NCBI RefSeq assembly: GCF_014203535.1
Contig: NZ_JACHJI010000003.1
Span: forward strand, 506,051 to 570,050
Source of the DNA: Streptomyces griseomycini
GTDB lineage: Bacteria; Actinomycetota; Actinomycetes; Streptomycetales; Streptomycetaceae
DNA length: 64,000 nt
Direction: 5' to 3'
Part shown: piece after piece, positions 37,168 through 48,341 of the stretch
How the letters are laid out: each line of letters starts with the position of its first letter
Numbering within the stretch: position 1 is the first letter of the stretch
The notes under the pieces: generated by a model
Database searches by the model: none
The model's input: the letters and a program-made list of their open reading frames with translations, nothing else
Told to the model about the DNA's origin: nothing
Position numbers and translations under genes: made by a program

Positions 37168-37284
37168 CAGGGTGGGCGCCGTGCCGTGCGCTCCGGGGGC
37201 CGGTGGCGACGGCGGTTCGCGCCGTGTGTCCCCGGGGCCCGGCCGAGCGGGAGCGACCGGAACGACGAGGCGAGGCGTGAAGCG

Positions 37285-38484
37285 GTGAACGTGCTGGACA
37301 TCCTGTTGCTGGTCGCCGCCGTCTGGTTCGCGGTCGTCGGCTACCGCCAGGGGTTCGTCGTCGGCATCCTGTCGGTGATCGGGTTCCTGGGCGGTGGTCT
37401 CGCCGCCGTGTACGTGCTGCCCGTCGTCTGGGACGTCCTGACGGACGGCTCCGAGGTCAGCACGGCCGCCGCCGTCGTCGCGGTCATCGTGGTCATCGTC
37501 TGCGCCTCCGTCGGCCAGGCCCTGACCACCCACCTCGGCAACAAACTGCGCCGCTACATCACCTGGTCCCCGGCCCGCGCGCTGGACGCCACCGGCGGCG
37601 CCCTGGTCAACGTCGTCGCCATGCTCCTGGTCGCCTGGCTGATCGGCTCGGCCCTCGCCGGTACGACCCTGCCGACGCTCGGCAAGGAGGTCCGCAGCTC
37701 CAAGGTGCTGCTCGGGGTCTCCCGGGCGCTGCCCGACCGGGCCGACACCTGGTTCGCCGACTTCTCCTCCGCCCTCGCGCAGAACGGCTTCCCGCAGGTC
37801 TTCAGCCCGTTCGCCAGCGAGCCGATCACCGACGTCCGGCCCCCGGACCCGGCCCTCGCGAACAGCGCCGTGGCCGCCCGCGCCCAGCGTTCCATCGTCA
37901 AGGTCACGGGCACCGCCACCGGCTGCGGCAAGGTCCTGGAGGGCACCGGCTTCGTCTTCGACGACCGCCGCGTGATGACCAACGCGCACGTCGTGGGCGG
38001 CGTCGACGAGCCGGTCGTGCAGATAGGCGGCGAGGGCAGGAAGTACGACGCGACGGTCGTCCTCTACGACTGGAGGCGCGACATCGCCGTCCTCGACGTG
38101 CCGGACCTGAAGGCGCCCGCGCTGCGCTTCACCACCGAGGACGCGAGCAGCGGCGACAGCGCGATCGTCGCCGGCTTCCCGGAGAACGGGGCGTACGACG
38201 TCCGTTCCGCGCGCGTGCGGGGGCGCATCACGGCCAACGGCCCGGACATCTACCACCGGGACACGGTCCGCCGCGACGTGTACTCCCTGTACGCGACCGT
38301 CCGTCAGGGCAACTCCGGCGGCCCGCTGCTGACCCCCGAGGGCAGGGTCTACGGCGTGGTCTTCGCGAAGTCCCTGGACGACGCGGAGACCGGGTACGCG
38401 CTCACCGTGGACGAGATCCAGGAGGACATCGCCAAGGGCCGTACCGCGAACCAGCAGGTGGACAGCGACAGCTGCGCGCTCTAG
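37285..38484 (+). CDS. MarP-like membrane serine protease (CvpA + trypsin-like)
   Basis: 399 residues from the GTG at 37285. The N-terminal CvpA-like domain has four helices (about 3-150), with GYRQGFVVGILSVIGFLGG near the start. The extracytoplasmic protease domain (about 190-385) has the full triad: His in TNAHVVGG, Asp in RRDIAVLDV, Ser in GNSGGPL. Cysteines at the domain start and very C-terminus may pair, as in M. tuberculosis MarP (Rv3671c), which is needed for acid and oxidative stress resistance. The genomic neighbourhood (nth, Nudix, MarP) is the same in mycobacteria. Confidence 0.92.
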   Translation: MNVLDILLLVAAVWFAVVGYRQGFVVGILSVIGFLGGGLAAVYVLPVVWDVLTDGSEVSTAAAVVAVIVVIVCASVGQALTTHLGNKLRRYITWSPARALDATGGALVNVVAMLLVAWLIGSALAGTTLPTLGKEVRSSKVLLGVSRALPDRADTWFADFSSALAQNGFPQVFSPFASEPITDVRPPDPALANSAVAARAQRSIVKVTGTATGCGKVLEGTGFVFDDRRVMTNAHVVGGVDEPVVQIGGEGRKYDATVVLYDWRRDIAVLDVPDLKAPALRFTTEDASSGDSAIVAGFPENGAYDVRSARVRGRITANGPDIYHRDTVRRDVYSLYATVRQGNSGGPLLTPEGRVYGVVFAKSLDDAETGYALTVDEIQEDIAKGRTANQQVDSDSCAL

Positions 38485-38532
38485 GAGGGGCTGCGGGCCG
38501 CCCTGCCGTACGGGAGGGGACCGTACGGGCCG

Positions 38533-38715
38533 TCAGCCGCGCGGGTGGCGCAGACGTACCGAGACCCAGCGGGCCCGGCGGCGGAGGATGCGCGGAATTC
38601 CCACCCTGGGGTCCGTACCTGCCATCTGCGGTGCACCGCCTCGCTGGTGGGAACCCATACCGCCCGCCGAGCGGCGAGTGCGGCTTGCGTCACTGTAGTC
38701 GTGCGTCCAGCCCAT
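38533..38715 (-). CDS. Possible small Arg-rich protein
   Basis: 60 residues, MGWTHDYSDASRTRRSAGGM..., very basic, no membrane segment or motif. It is the only plausible frame in the 358-bp gap between the MarP-like gene and the alpha/beta hydrolase. The local base composition is less biased than the neighbours. Could be real or chance. Confidence 0.35.
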   Translation of the reverse strand: MGWTHDYSDASRTRRSAGGMGSHQRGGAPQMAGTDPRVGIPRILRRRARWVSVRLRHPRG

Positions 38716-38842
38716 ACCCCGACCTCTGCCCCCACCTCATGGTCGATAACCGCCTCGCGGGCTCCCAATTGGCCTATGCGCCGGGCAAATGGCCGTTCGG
38801 GGGACGGGCGTTCAGGCGCGTGTACCGGGAGCGTCCGTCCGG

Positions 38843-39808
38843 TCACCGATCCGGTTCGGGATCCTTCAGCCAGTTGACCAGTTCGGTCGAGAAGGCGACC
38901 GGGTCCTCCTCGTGCGGGAAGTGCCCGAGCCCGTCGAACAGGCGCCAGCGGTACGGCGCTTCGACGTACTGACCGGACCCGGCGGCGCTGCGCGTGCGCA
39001 CCACGGGGTCCAGCGAGCCGTGCAGGTGCAGCGTCGGCACCCGCACCGGCCGCTTCATCCGGCGGTTGAACTGGAAACCGTCCGGACGGGCCAGGGAGCG
39101 CACCATCCAGCGGTACGGCTCGATCGAGCAGTGCGCCGTGGACGGGACGCACATGGCGCGCCGGTAGACGGCCAGCTCCTCCTCCTCCGGTTGCCGCGGC
39201 CCGGACCAGTCCCGGATGAGCCTGGCCACCAGCGCCCCGTCGTCCGCGGTGAGCCGGCGCTCCGGGATCCAGGGCCGCTGGAACCCCCAGATGTGCGACA
39301 TGGCGGCGGACTGCCGGGCGTCGGAGAGCATCGCCGACCGCCAGCGCCGCGGATGCGGCATGGACGCGACCGCCAGCCGCCGTACGAGCTTGGGGCGCAT
39401 CGCCGCCGCCGTCCACGCCAGGTATCCGCCCAGGTCGTGGCCGACCAGCGCGGCGTCCGGCTCGCCGAGGGAGCGGACCACCCCGGTGATGTCCAGCGCG
39501 AGGTTGGCCGGGTCGTAACCGCGCGGGGTGCGGTCGCTGCCGCCGACGCCCCGCAGGTCCATGGCGACGGCCCGGAACCCGGCGTCGGCGAGCGCCGTCA
39601 GCTGGTGCCGCCAGGTCCACCAGAACTGCGGGAAGCCGTGCAGCAGCAGCACCAGCGGACCGTCGCCCAGTTCCGCGATGTGGAAGCGGGCGCCGTTGGC
39701 GGCGACGTCCCGGTGGATCACCTCGGCGCCGCCGGGGACGTCGAGGCGTACGGCCGAGGTGGGGTGCGCCGGGGGGGATTGCCCCGAAGGGATGGAGGAG
39801 CCCGTCAT
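38843..39808 (-). CDS. Alpha/beta hydrolase, epoxide-hydrolase/dehalogenase type
   Basis: 321 residues. Oxyanion motif LLLHGFPQFWWTWRHQL (about 53-69), nucleophile elbow LVGHDLGGYLAW (about 122-133) with Asp rather than Ser, and the catalytic His in DGLGHFPHEEDPVAF near residue 300. An Asp nucleophile with HGFPQ/W points to epoxide hydrolase, fluoroacetate dehalogenase or haloalkane dehalogenase chemistry. Its start overlaps the holin-like gene stop by 4 bp. Confidence 0.87.
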   Translation of the reverse strand: MTGSSIPSGQSPPAHPTSAVRLDVPGGAEVIHRDVAANGARFHIAELGDGPLVLLLHGFPQFWWTWRHQLTALADAGFRAVAMDLRGVGGSDRTPRGYDPANLALDITGVVRSLGEPDAALVGHDLGGYLAWTAAAMRPKLVRRLAVASMPHPRRWRSAMLSDARQSAAMSHIWGFQRPWIPERRLTADDGALVARLIRDWSGPRQPEEEELAVYRRAMCVPSTAHCSIEPYRWMVRSLARPDGFQFNRRMKRPVRVPTLHLHGSLDPVVRTRSAAGSGQYVEAPYRWRLFDGLGHFPHEEDPVAFSTELVNWLKDPEPDR

Positions 39809-40293
39809 GAGGACGAGCGTGCCACAGCCTCGATGGCCTGGGGGACCCGGTCCTCCGGCAGCTCGGGACGGGGGTGCGGCTTGGCCTTCTGCAGCACGCC
39901 CGCCGTCTCCTTCACCGAGGCGGCGACCTTCTGCGGACCCCGGCCCTTCTTGGCCTTCTTCGCGAAGACGACGCCGATCAGCGCGAGGGCCAGGGCGATC
40001 AGGACGTTCGCCGCGAAGGACAGCAGGAAGCAGAGCGCGAGGTTCCAGTCGCTCCAGGTGTGGATGCCGTAGGCCAGGGCGAAGTTCAGCATCGGCAGGG
40101 AGAACAGGAGCAGCACGCCCGCCGCCATGAACGCGCCACCGCTGGTCGCGCCCCGCTTGACGTCCTGCTTGAGCTGCGCCTTCGCCAGCGCGATCTCGTC
40201 GTGCACCAGCGCCGACATGTCCGCCGTCGCCGAGGCGAACAGCTGGCCGATGCTGCGTTCGGCGCCGACCGGGCTGCCGTCGGGTGCGCTCAT
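39805..40293 (-). CDS. Phage-holin-superfamily (DUF1469) membrane protein
   Basis: 162 residues from ATG 40293. A soluble amphipathic N-terminus (SIGQLFASATADMSALVHDEIALAKAQL, residues about 15-42, the family hallmark) is followed by two membrane helices (about 55-77 and 85-110) and a Lys-rich tail. These actinobacterial 'holin-like' proteins are chromosomal and not phage-linked; function unknown. Translationally coupled to the hydrolase gene. Confidence 0.82.
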   Translation of the reverse strand: MSAPDGSPVGAERSIGQLFASATADMSALVHDEIALAKAQLKQDVKRGATSGGAFMAAGVLLLFSLPMLNFALAYGIHTWSDWNLALCFLLSFAANVLIALALALIGVVFAKKAKKGRGPQKVAASVKETAGVLQKAKPHPRPELPEDRVPQAIEAVARSSS

Positions 40294-40448
40294 CGCGGTC
40301 TCCCTCTTCTGCGTACTTCTGCGTGCCTGCGCGTACGGTTCAGTCTGCCGTCTGACGGCCCGTGTACGACTGCCCGTGAGCGGGCGGTTCGTGCCCGCCC
40401 GCTCGCGTCCGACCGCCACGGTGCCGTCTTTTGTACCGTCTCGTCAGA

Positions 40449-41891
40449 TCATGCCGGACCGTCGTGGTCCTCGCCTGCCCTGCCCGTCACTTCGGCAAGC
40501 CCGTCCCGCTCGGCGGCCTTCTCCCGGGCGAGTCGCCGGTGCTCGGCGGCCTTGCGCTCGTGGATCTCCGCCATGCGCAGGTGGTACGCCGGGTCGTCCT
40601 GCTCGTAGACGTCCGGTACGCCGCTGAGGTCCTCGTCGCGCTCCTCGTCCTCGGTCAGCCTGCGGTACTTGGCGTTCCGTACCTTCAGCAGCACCGTCGC
40701 GAGGGCGGTGGCGATCAGCGAGCCGGTCAGCACGGCGGCCTTGCCGCTGTCGGTCATGGCCGCGTCGCCCTCGAAGGCGAGTTCGTCGATGAGCAGCGAG
40801 ACGGTGAAGCCGATCCCGGCGAGGGTCGCCACCGCGAACACGTCCGCCCAGGCGAGGTCGTCGCTGAGCGAGGCCCGGGTGAAACGGGCCGTCAGCCAGG
40901 TGCCGCCGAAGATGCCGACCGTCTTGCCGACGACGAGTCCGAGCACGATGCCGAGCGCCTCGGGCCGGGTGAACACCTCCGCGAGCGCGCTGCCGGAGAC
41001 GGCCACGCCCGCGCTGAACAGGGCGAACAGCGGGACCGCGAGACCCGCCGAGAGCGGCCGGACGAGGTGCTCGATGTGTTCGCCGGGGGACTGCTCCTCA
41101 CCCTCGTGGCGGTGGCAGCGCAGCATCAGGCCCATGGCCACGCCGGCGATGGTGGCGTGGATGCCGCTGTTGTACATCAGCCCCCACACGACGAGCGCGA
41201 GCGGGACGTACACGTACCAGCCGCGTACGCCCTTGCGCAGCAGTACCCAGAAGACGGCCAGGCCCGCGACCGCGCCGCCGAGCGCGGCGAAGTCCAGGTC
41301 GTCGGTGAAGAAGACCGCGATGATCAGGATCGCGAACAGGTCGTCGACGACGGCGAGGGTGAGCAGGAAGGCGCGCAGCGCACTCGGCAGGGAGGTGCCG
41401 ATGACGGCGAGCACGGCGAGCGCGAAGGCGATGTCGGTGGCGGTGGGCACGGCCCAGCCGGCCAGCGAACCGCCGCCGACGACGTTGGTGAGGGTGTAGA
41501 CGAGCGCCGGTACGGCCATGCCGCACAGGGCCGCGACCACGGGCAGCGCGGCTGCCTTGGGGTCCTTGAGGTCACCGGCGACGAGTTCGCGCTTGAGCTC
41601 GATCCCGGCCACGAAGAAGAAGACCGCGAGCAGTCCGTCGGCCGCCCAGTGCGCCACGGACAGGTTCAGGCCGAGGGCCTCGGGGCCGAAGTGGAAGTGG
41701 CTGACGCTCTCGTAGCTGTCGTGCAGCGCGGGCACGTTCGCCCAGACCAGCGCGGCGACGGCGGCGAGGAGGAGCAGGACACCGCCGACGGTCTCGGTGC
41801 GCAGCGCGTCCGTGACGAACGTCCGCTCGGGCAGGGAGAGGCGCCCGAAGACCTTGCGGGGGGTGGGGGTGGAGGTGCGGGGGGCGTTCAC
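40449..41891 (-). CDS. nhaA: Na+/H+ antiporter NhaA
   Basis: 480 residues from the GTG at 41891 (AGAGGA upstream). About 11-12 helices: ETVGGVLLLLAAVAALVWAN (about 35-54), FFVAGIELKRELVAGDL, the GWAVPTATDIAFALAVLAVIG block with functional acidic residues (about 145-165) and LAVVDDLFAILIIAVFFT (about 180-197) with the Asp pair. A C-terminal cytoplasmic extension (about 395-480), rich in charged residues, is longer than E. coli NhaA. Exchanges cytoplasmic Na+ for external H+. Confidence 0.94.
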   Translation of the reverse strand: MNAPRTSTPTPRKVFGRLSLPERTFVTDALRTETVGGVLLLLAAVAALVWANVPALHDSYESVSHFHFGPEALGLNLSVAHWAADGLLAVFFFVAGIELKRELVAGDLKDPKAAALPVVAALCGMAVPALVYTLTNVVGGGSLAGWAVPTATDIAFALAVLAVIGTSLPSALRAFLLTLAVVDDLFAILIIAVFFTDDLDFAALGGAVAGLAVFWVLLRKGVRGWYVYVPLALVVWGLMYNSGIHATIAGVAMGLMLRCHRHEGEEQSPGEHIEHLVRPLSAGLAVPLFALFSAGVAVSGSALAEVFTRPEALGIVLGLVVGKTVGIFGGTWLTARFTRASLSDDLAWADVFAVATLAGIGFTVSLLIDELAFEGDAAMTDSGKAAVLTGSLIATALATVLLKVRNAKYRRLTEDEERDEDLSGVPDVYEQDDPAYHLRMAEIHERKAAEHRRLAREKAAERDGLAEVTGRAGEDHDGPA

Positions 41892-42034
41892 GGGTGGATC
41901 CTCTGGTCGGCGGGGCAGCACGAATCGCGTGCCGACCAGACTTCCCGGCGCTCCATGAGACAGCTTTTACCTTTAGCCTACCTAACGTGCTCCTGGGGCG
42001 CACCAGGAGCGTTCCCGGTGCGCACCGGGAGCAC

Positions 42035-42076
42035 GCCGGGCGGGGCACCCGGTGTGTGCCGGGTGCCCCGCCCGGC
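42035..42076. terminator. Strong hairpin between acsA and nhaA
   Basis: 18-bp perfect stem (42035-42052 with 42059-42076), 6-base loop, 71 bp past the acsA stop and before nhaA. Flanked by three copies of GGTGATCAGCCGGGTG-like repeats (42075-42125). Probable acsA terminator. Confidence 0.8.
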
Positions 42077-42146
42077 GGTGATCAGCCGGGTGCCCCGTCC
42101 GGTGGTGATCAGCCGGGTGATCAGCCGGGTGACCGGCCCGTGCCGC

Positions 42147-44102
<1,956 letters not shown>

Positions 44103-44306
44103 GGCATCTGCCTTTCCCGGGGTGTCCGTTGTGTCCCAGGCCACAGCTCATCAGACCTGGGGGTGCGCTGACAAGGGTTGACGGCGAATTGGTTTAGACC
44201 TGTTGGTGGATGATCTGGGTCACCGTCGTCCCGGTCATCCGTTCCCACGGACCCCGGGGCAAGCCGGTTCAAGGGGTGTAACGCCTCTCACACCCGGACG
44301 GGCCCC

Positions 44307-46712
44307 TCACACCGCCAGGTCCACCGCCCGCACCCGGTCGAACACGCCCTCCCCGTCCCGCTCCGTGAGGAGGTACGCCTGGGCCTCGCCCACGTGGAAG
44401 TAGAGGCCGTGCAGCTCCAGGGTCCCGCCCTCCAGGGCCCGGGCCACCGAGGGGTGGGCGCGCAGGTGCTCCAGCTGCTGGACCACGTTCGTCAGGCACA
44501 GCTGCTCGACCGCGTCGGCGGGTGCCCGTCCGGCCAGTCGCGCCCGGGACCCGCTCGCGTCGCCCATGCGCTCCAGGCTCGGCAGCCCGTGCCGCAGCCA
44601 CCGGCTCAGCGGTGTGTCGGCGTCGCCCGGCTCCGAGTCGAGCAGCGCCTGCATCGCACCGCACCCCGAGTGACCGCACACGGTGATCGACCGCACCGCC
44701 AGCACCTCCACGGCGTACTCGATGGCGGCCGCCACCGAGTCGTCGCCGCTCTCCTCGCCGGGGGGCGGCACGAGGTTGCCGACGTTGCGCACCACGAACA
44801 GGTCCCCCGGACCGCTGGACGTGATCATCGAGGTGACCAGCCGGGAGTCGGCGCAGGTCAGGAACAGCTGCGCGGGCTGCTGTCCCTCGCGCGCCAGCCG
44901 GGCCAGCTCACCGCGCACCAGGGGAGCGGTGTTGCGCTGGAACGCGCTGATGCCCCGCACCAGTTCGTGCCCACCGGTGCCGGACGGATCCGGTTCGCCT
45001 CCGTCGGGCACGCCCGCGCCTTCGTCCTTGCCGGGCACGGGCTGCGGACGCTCGCACTGGTGGTTGCGCCAGGCCGTCCAGGGCCGGCAGCGGCAGTCGG
45101 CGCCGGACACGTCGGCCTCCTCGTCCCCGTCCGCCGGATGGTGGCCGGTGAGGACCGCGGGCTCGGCGATCCGGACCCCGGCACGACGGCCGGTGATCTC
45201 CACGGTGCCGCCCCGCGCGGTGTGCGTGCTCTGCCAGTCCTGCAGCGCCTCGTACGCCGCGTGGTCCATGAACGACCCGTCCAGCGCCACCACGGCATCG
45301 GTTCCATGGGGCACGAGGTGCAGGGCGCGGCTGAGCCGCGGCACCGCGAGGAACGTCAACTGTCCTCGCACGCGGACGTGATGGACTCCCTCCTTCTCCT
45401 CGTGCGTGATGCGGGTGCGGGTGAGGCGGTGCAGGGCCACGCCGACGGCCGCGGCGATGCCCAGCGCCACGCCCTCCAGGACGCCGAGGGACACCACGCC
45501 GAGGGTGGTCACGGCGTAGACCAGGACTTCCCGGTGGCGGGTCACCGTGCGGATGTGGTGCAGGGACACCATCTGGATGCCGACGGCCATCACCAGGGCG
45601 GCGAGCGAGGCGAGCGGGATGAGCTCCAGGAGCGGGACCATCAGCAGCGCGGCGATCACTACGAGAACGCCGTGCAGCATCGTGGAGTTCCGGCTCACGG
45701 CACCCGCGTGCACATTCGCGGAACTGCGGACGGCCACTCCGGCCACGGGCAGTCCGCCGAGGGAGCCGGAGGCGATGTTGGCCGCCCCCTGCCCGAGCAG
45801 TTCGCGGTCCAGGTCGGACCGCCCGACGCGGGCGGGACCGGGGCGGCCGGACGCCAGCTTGTCCACGGCGACCGCGCCGAGCAGCGACTGCACGCTGCAC
45901 ACCAGCGTCGTCGTGAGCACGGCGGCGGCGAGGCCGAGCACCGGACCGTCGGGCAGGCCGGCCAGGGCGTGGCTGCGCCAGGACGGCAGGTCCACCTTGG
46001 GCAGGACGAGGCCGACCGCGGCGGCCACCGCGGTGGCTCCGGCGACGGCGACGAGCGCGGCCGGGACCGTGCGGGCGACGCGTCCGACCCGGCCGGGCAG
46101 CCGGGGCCAGAGCAGCAGCAGCGCCAGCGTCAGCACGCTCACCGACAGGGCCGCGGGGTGCAGGTTCGCCAACTGGGCGGGAAGCGCGCGGAGGTTGTCG
46201 GGGACGGAGCTCTGCGGGGTGCCGCCGAGGACGATGTGCAGCTGGGCGACGGCGATGGTGATGCCGATGCCGGCGAGCATGCCGTGCACGATCGCGGGGC
46301 TGACGGCGAGCGCGCCGCGCGCCACCCGCAGACAGCCCAGGCCGAGCTGGGCGAGCCCGGCGAGGACGGTGACGGCACAGGTCGTCCGCCAGCCGTACTG
46401 CTGGATGATGTCGGCGGTGACGACGGTGAGTCCGGCGGCCGGGCCGCTGACCTGGAGGGGTGAGCCGCCGAGCCGTCCGGCGACGAGTCCGCCCACGGCG
46501 GCGGCGACCAGTCCGGCCTGGAGCGGCGCGCCGGTGGCGAGGGCGATGCCGAGGGACAGGGGGAGGGCGATCAGGAAGACCGCGATCGAGGCCGACAGAT
46601 CGGCGCCCGCGATGCGGAAGCGCCGCGGCCCGGTCGGCGGCGGGCTGTGGGGCGGATGGGCGCGCTCGGTCCGATCCGAGTCGGCGGCGCGGGCGGGAAC
46701 GCAGGCTGACAT
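44307..46712 (-). CDS. SulP anion transporter - beta-carbonic anhydrase fusion
   Basis: 801 residues. The N-terminal 400 residues are a SulP/SLC26 transporter (start of domain ADLSASIAVFLIALPLSLGIALATG; LQVSGPAAGLTVV), followed by a short STAS-like region (about 440-530). The C-terminal 220 residues are a beta-carbonic anhydrase with zinc ligands in FLTCADSRLV (Cys, Asp, Arg) and ITVCGHSGCGAMQ (His, Cys). Fusion of bicarbonate transport and CO2/HCO3- conversion suggests channelled bicarbonate uptake. Starts at ATG 46712. Confidence 0.92.
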   Translation of the reverse strand: MSACVPARAADSDRTERAHPPHSPPPTGPRRFRIAGADLSASIAVFLIALPLSLGIALATGAPLQAGLVAAAVGGLVAGRLGGSPLQVSGPAAGLTVVTADIIQQYGWRTTCAVTVLAGLAQLGLGCLRVARGALAVSPAIVHGMLAGIGITIAVAQLHIVLGGTPQSSVPDNLRALPAQLANLHPAALSVSVLTLALLLLWPRLPGRVGRVARTVPAALVAVAGATAVAAAVGLVLPKVDLPSWRSHALAGLPDGPVLGLAAAVLTTTLVCSVQSLLGAVAVDKLASGRPGPARVGRSDLDRELLGQGAANIASGSLGGLPVAGVAVRSSANVHAGAVSRNSTMLHGVLVVIAALLMVPLLELIPLASLAALVMAVGIQMVSLHHIRTVTRHREVLVYAVTTLGVVSLGVLEGVALGIAAAVGVALHRLTRTRITHEEKEGVHHVRVRGQLTFLAVPRLSRALHLVPHGTDAVVALDGSFMDHAAYEALQDWQSTHTARGGTVEITGRRAGVRIAEPAVLTGHHPADGDEEADVSGADCRCRPWTAWRNHQCERPQPVPGKDEGAGVPDGGEPDPSGTGGHELVRGISAFQRNTAPLVRGELARLAREGQQPAQLFLTCADSRLVTSMITSSGPGDLFVVRNVGNLVPPPGEESGDDSVAAAIEYAVEVLAVRSITVCGHSGCGAMQALLDSEPGDADTPLSRWLRHGLPSLERMGDASGSRARLAGRAPADAVEQLCLTNVVQQLEHLRAHPSVARALEGGTLELHGLYFHVGEAQAYLLTERDGEGVFDRVRAVDLAV

Positions 46713-47066
46713 GGTCTCCCGTCTCCTCCGGGTCTGCGCGGTCGCGGAAAGGGTGGGGCCCGCACGGTGGCGGGGCGGTCGCGGCCATGGGGCGCGGCAT
46801 GAAAAACGGCGGGATGTATCAACAATCAGTAAACGGATCGTAATTCAGAGTAAAGGGCAAGCATAGACTTTCCGGGCAAATGGGGGAATCAATCATCCTC
46901 TTGGGTGAAGAGGTCATTTCATCGGCTTGTCGTACTTATTCCTTCTCGCTTCCGTGCGACGTTGGCGGCGCTGTCGGCCCGGACCGGCACAGCACCAGAC
47001 ATCGCCCCGTCGGGGCCGGCCCGAGGGAAGTCGGGGTCGGCCCGAGAGAAGGAAGAAGGTGGGCGG
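46713..47066. promoter_or_regulatory. Divergent promoter region
   Basis: 354 bp between the SulP-CA start (minus) and the lipoprotein start (plus). A marked A+T-rich window (46800-46960) probably holds promoters for both. The frame open from 46905 on the plus strand continues into the lipoprotein but lacks a signal peptide until 47067, so it is treated as leader. Confidence 0.55.
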
Positions 47067-48338
47067 ATGGCCGCCACCCACAGGATCACCGCGGGCGCCG
47101 TGATCGCCGCGGTCTGCATCGCCCCGCTCGCCAGCTGCGGGACCGGCACCGACGGCACCACCGAGGGGAAAAGGGACCAGGAGAAGGCCGAACCGGCTCC
47201 CGCGCCGAAGAACGTCGTCCGGTTGATCGGCGACGGCTCCACCGCGTACACCGGGGCGCAGCCGCGCCTGCTCCGGCCCGAGCGGCTGAAGCCGGGTGAG
47301 AAGCCCCCGCAGTTCGTCGTCTTCTCCTGGGACGGGGCGGGCGAAGACGGCCAGAAGCTCTTCTCCCGCTTCCGCAAGGTCGCCAAGGAGAACGACGCGA
47401 CCATGACGTACTTCCTGAGCGGCGTGTACCTGCTCCCGGAGAGGAAACGCGACCTGTACCACCCGCCGCAGCACTCCCCCGGCCGCTCCGACATCGGCTT
47501 CAACGACCGGCGGGGCATCGCCGACACCGTGAAGCAGCTGCGCCTGGCCTGGCTGGAGGGCAACGAGATCGGCACCCACTTCAACGGGCACTTCTGCGGC
47601 AGCGGCGGCGGGGTCGGCGAGTGGTCGGTGGCGGAGTGGAAGGACGAGATCGCCCAGGCCAAGCGCTTCGTGAAGACCTGGAAGACCAACGCCGGCATGA
47701 AGAACGCGGCCCCGCTGCCCTTCGACTACGACAAGGAGCTCATCGGCGCCCGCACCCCGTGTCTGGAGGGGCGGAAGAACTTCCTGAAGGCCGCTCGCGA
47801 CCTGGGCTTCCGCTACGACACCAGCGGCGTCAACAACCAGGTGTGGCCGAAGAAGAAGCGCGGCCTGTGGGACCTGTCGATGCAGCTCGTGCCCTTCCCC
47901 GGGCACTCCTTCGAACAGCTCGCCATGGACTACAACTTCATGGTCAACCAGTCCGGCACCACCACCCAGGGCGACCCGGCCAAGCACGAGCTGTGGGGCG
48001 ACCAGATGCGGGACGGTCTGCTCAAGGGGTTCAAGCGGGCCTACAAGGGCAACCGTGCGCCCCTGATCATCGGCAACCACTTCGAGTCCTGGAACGGCGG
48101 CACCTACATGCGCGCCGTCGAGGAGGTCATCGAGGCGGTGTGCACCAAGTCCGGGGTGCGCTGTGTCTCCTTCCGGCAGCTCGTGGACTGGCTGGACGCC
48201 CAGGACCCGAAGACGCTGGCGAAGCTGCGCACCCTGGACGTCGGCGAGGCCCCGGAGCAGGGCTGGAAGTCCTTCCTGGCCGCCGCCCCCGCCCCGGCCC
48301 CCAAGGGCGTGCCCGGGGCGCCGGCGGCGAAGCGGTGA
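47067..48338 (+). CDS. Lipoprotein with polysaccharide-deacetylase-like fold
   Basis: 423 residues from ATG 47067. Signal peptide with lipobox LASC (Cys about residue 25): AGAVIAAVCIAPLASC. The body resembles NodB-type deacetylases: FVVFSWDGAGED (about 86-97) in place of the usual TFDDG; NEIGTHFNGHFCG (about 169-181) like the HS/TxxH zinc motif; GARTPCLEG (about 228-236) like the RxPxG block. The first Asp-Asp is not standard (WDG), so activity is uncertain. Surface-anchored cell-wall or polysaccharide role inferred. Confidence 0.8.
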   Translation: MAATHRITAGAVIAAVCIAPLASCGTGTDGTTEGKRDQEKAEPAPAPKNVVRLIGDGSTAYTGAQPRLLRPERLKPGEKPPQFVVFSWDGAGEDGQKLFSRFRKVAKENDATMTYFLSGVYLLPERKRDLYHPPQHSPGRSDIGFNDRRGIADTVKQLRLAWLEGNEIGTHFNGHFCGSGGGVGEWSVAEWKDEIAQAKRFVKTWKTNAGMKNAAPLPFDYDKELIGARTPCLEGRKNFLKAARDLGFRYDTSGVNNQVWPKKKRGLWDLSMQLVPFPGHSFEQLAMDYNFMVNQSGTTTQGDPAKHELWGDQMRDGLLKGFKRAYKGNRAPLIIGNHFESWNGGTYMRAVEEVIEAVCTKSGVRCVSFRQLVDWLDAQDPKTLAKLRTLDVGEAPEQGWKSFLAAAPAPAPKGVPGAPAAKR

Positions 48339-48341
48339 GCG

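Noticed and set aside
35143..38256. 1098-codon minus-strand frame
   Set aside because: Antisense to nth, the Nudix gene and the MarP-like gene; composition typical of a shadow.
39805..40293. Prophage holin
   Set aside because: The protein belongs to a chromosomal holin-like family and no other phage gene is close.
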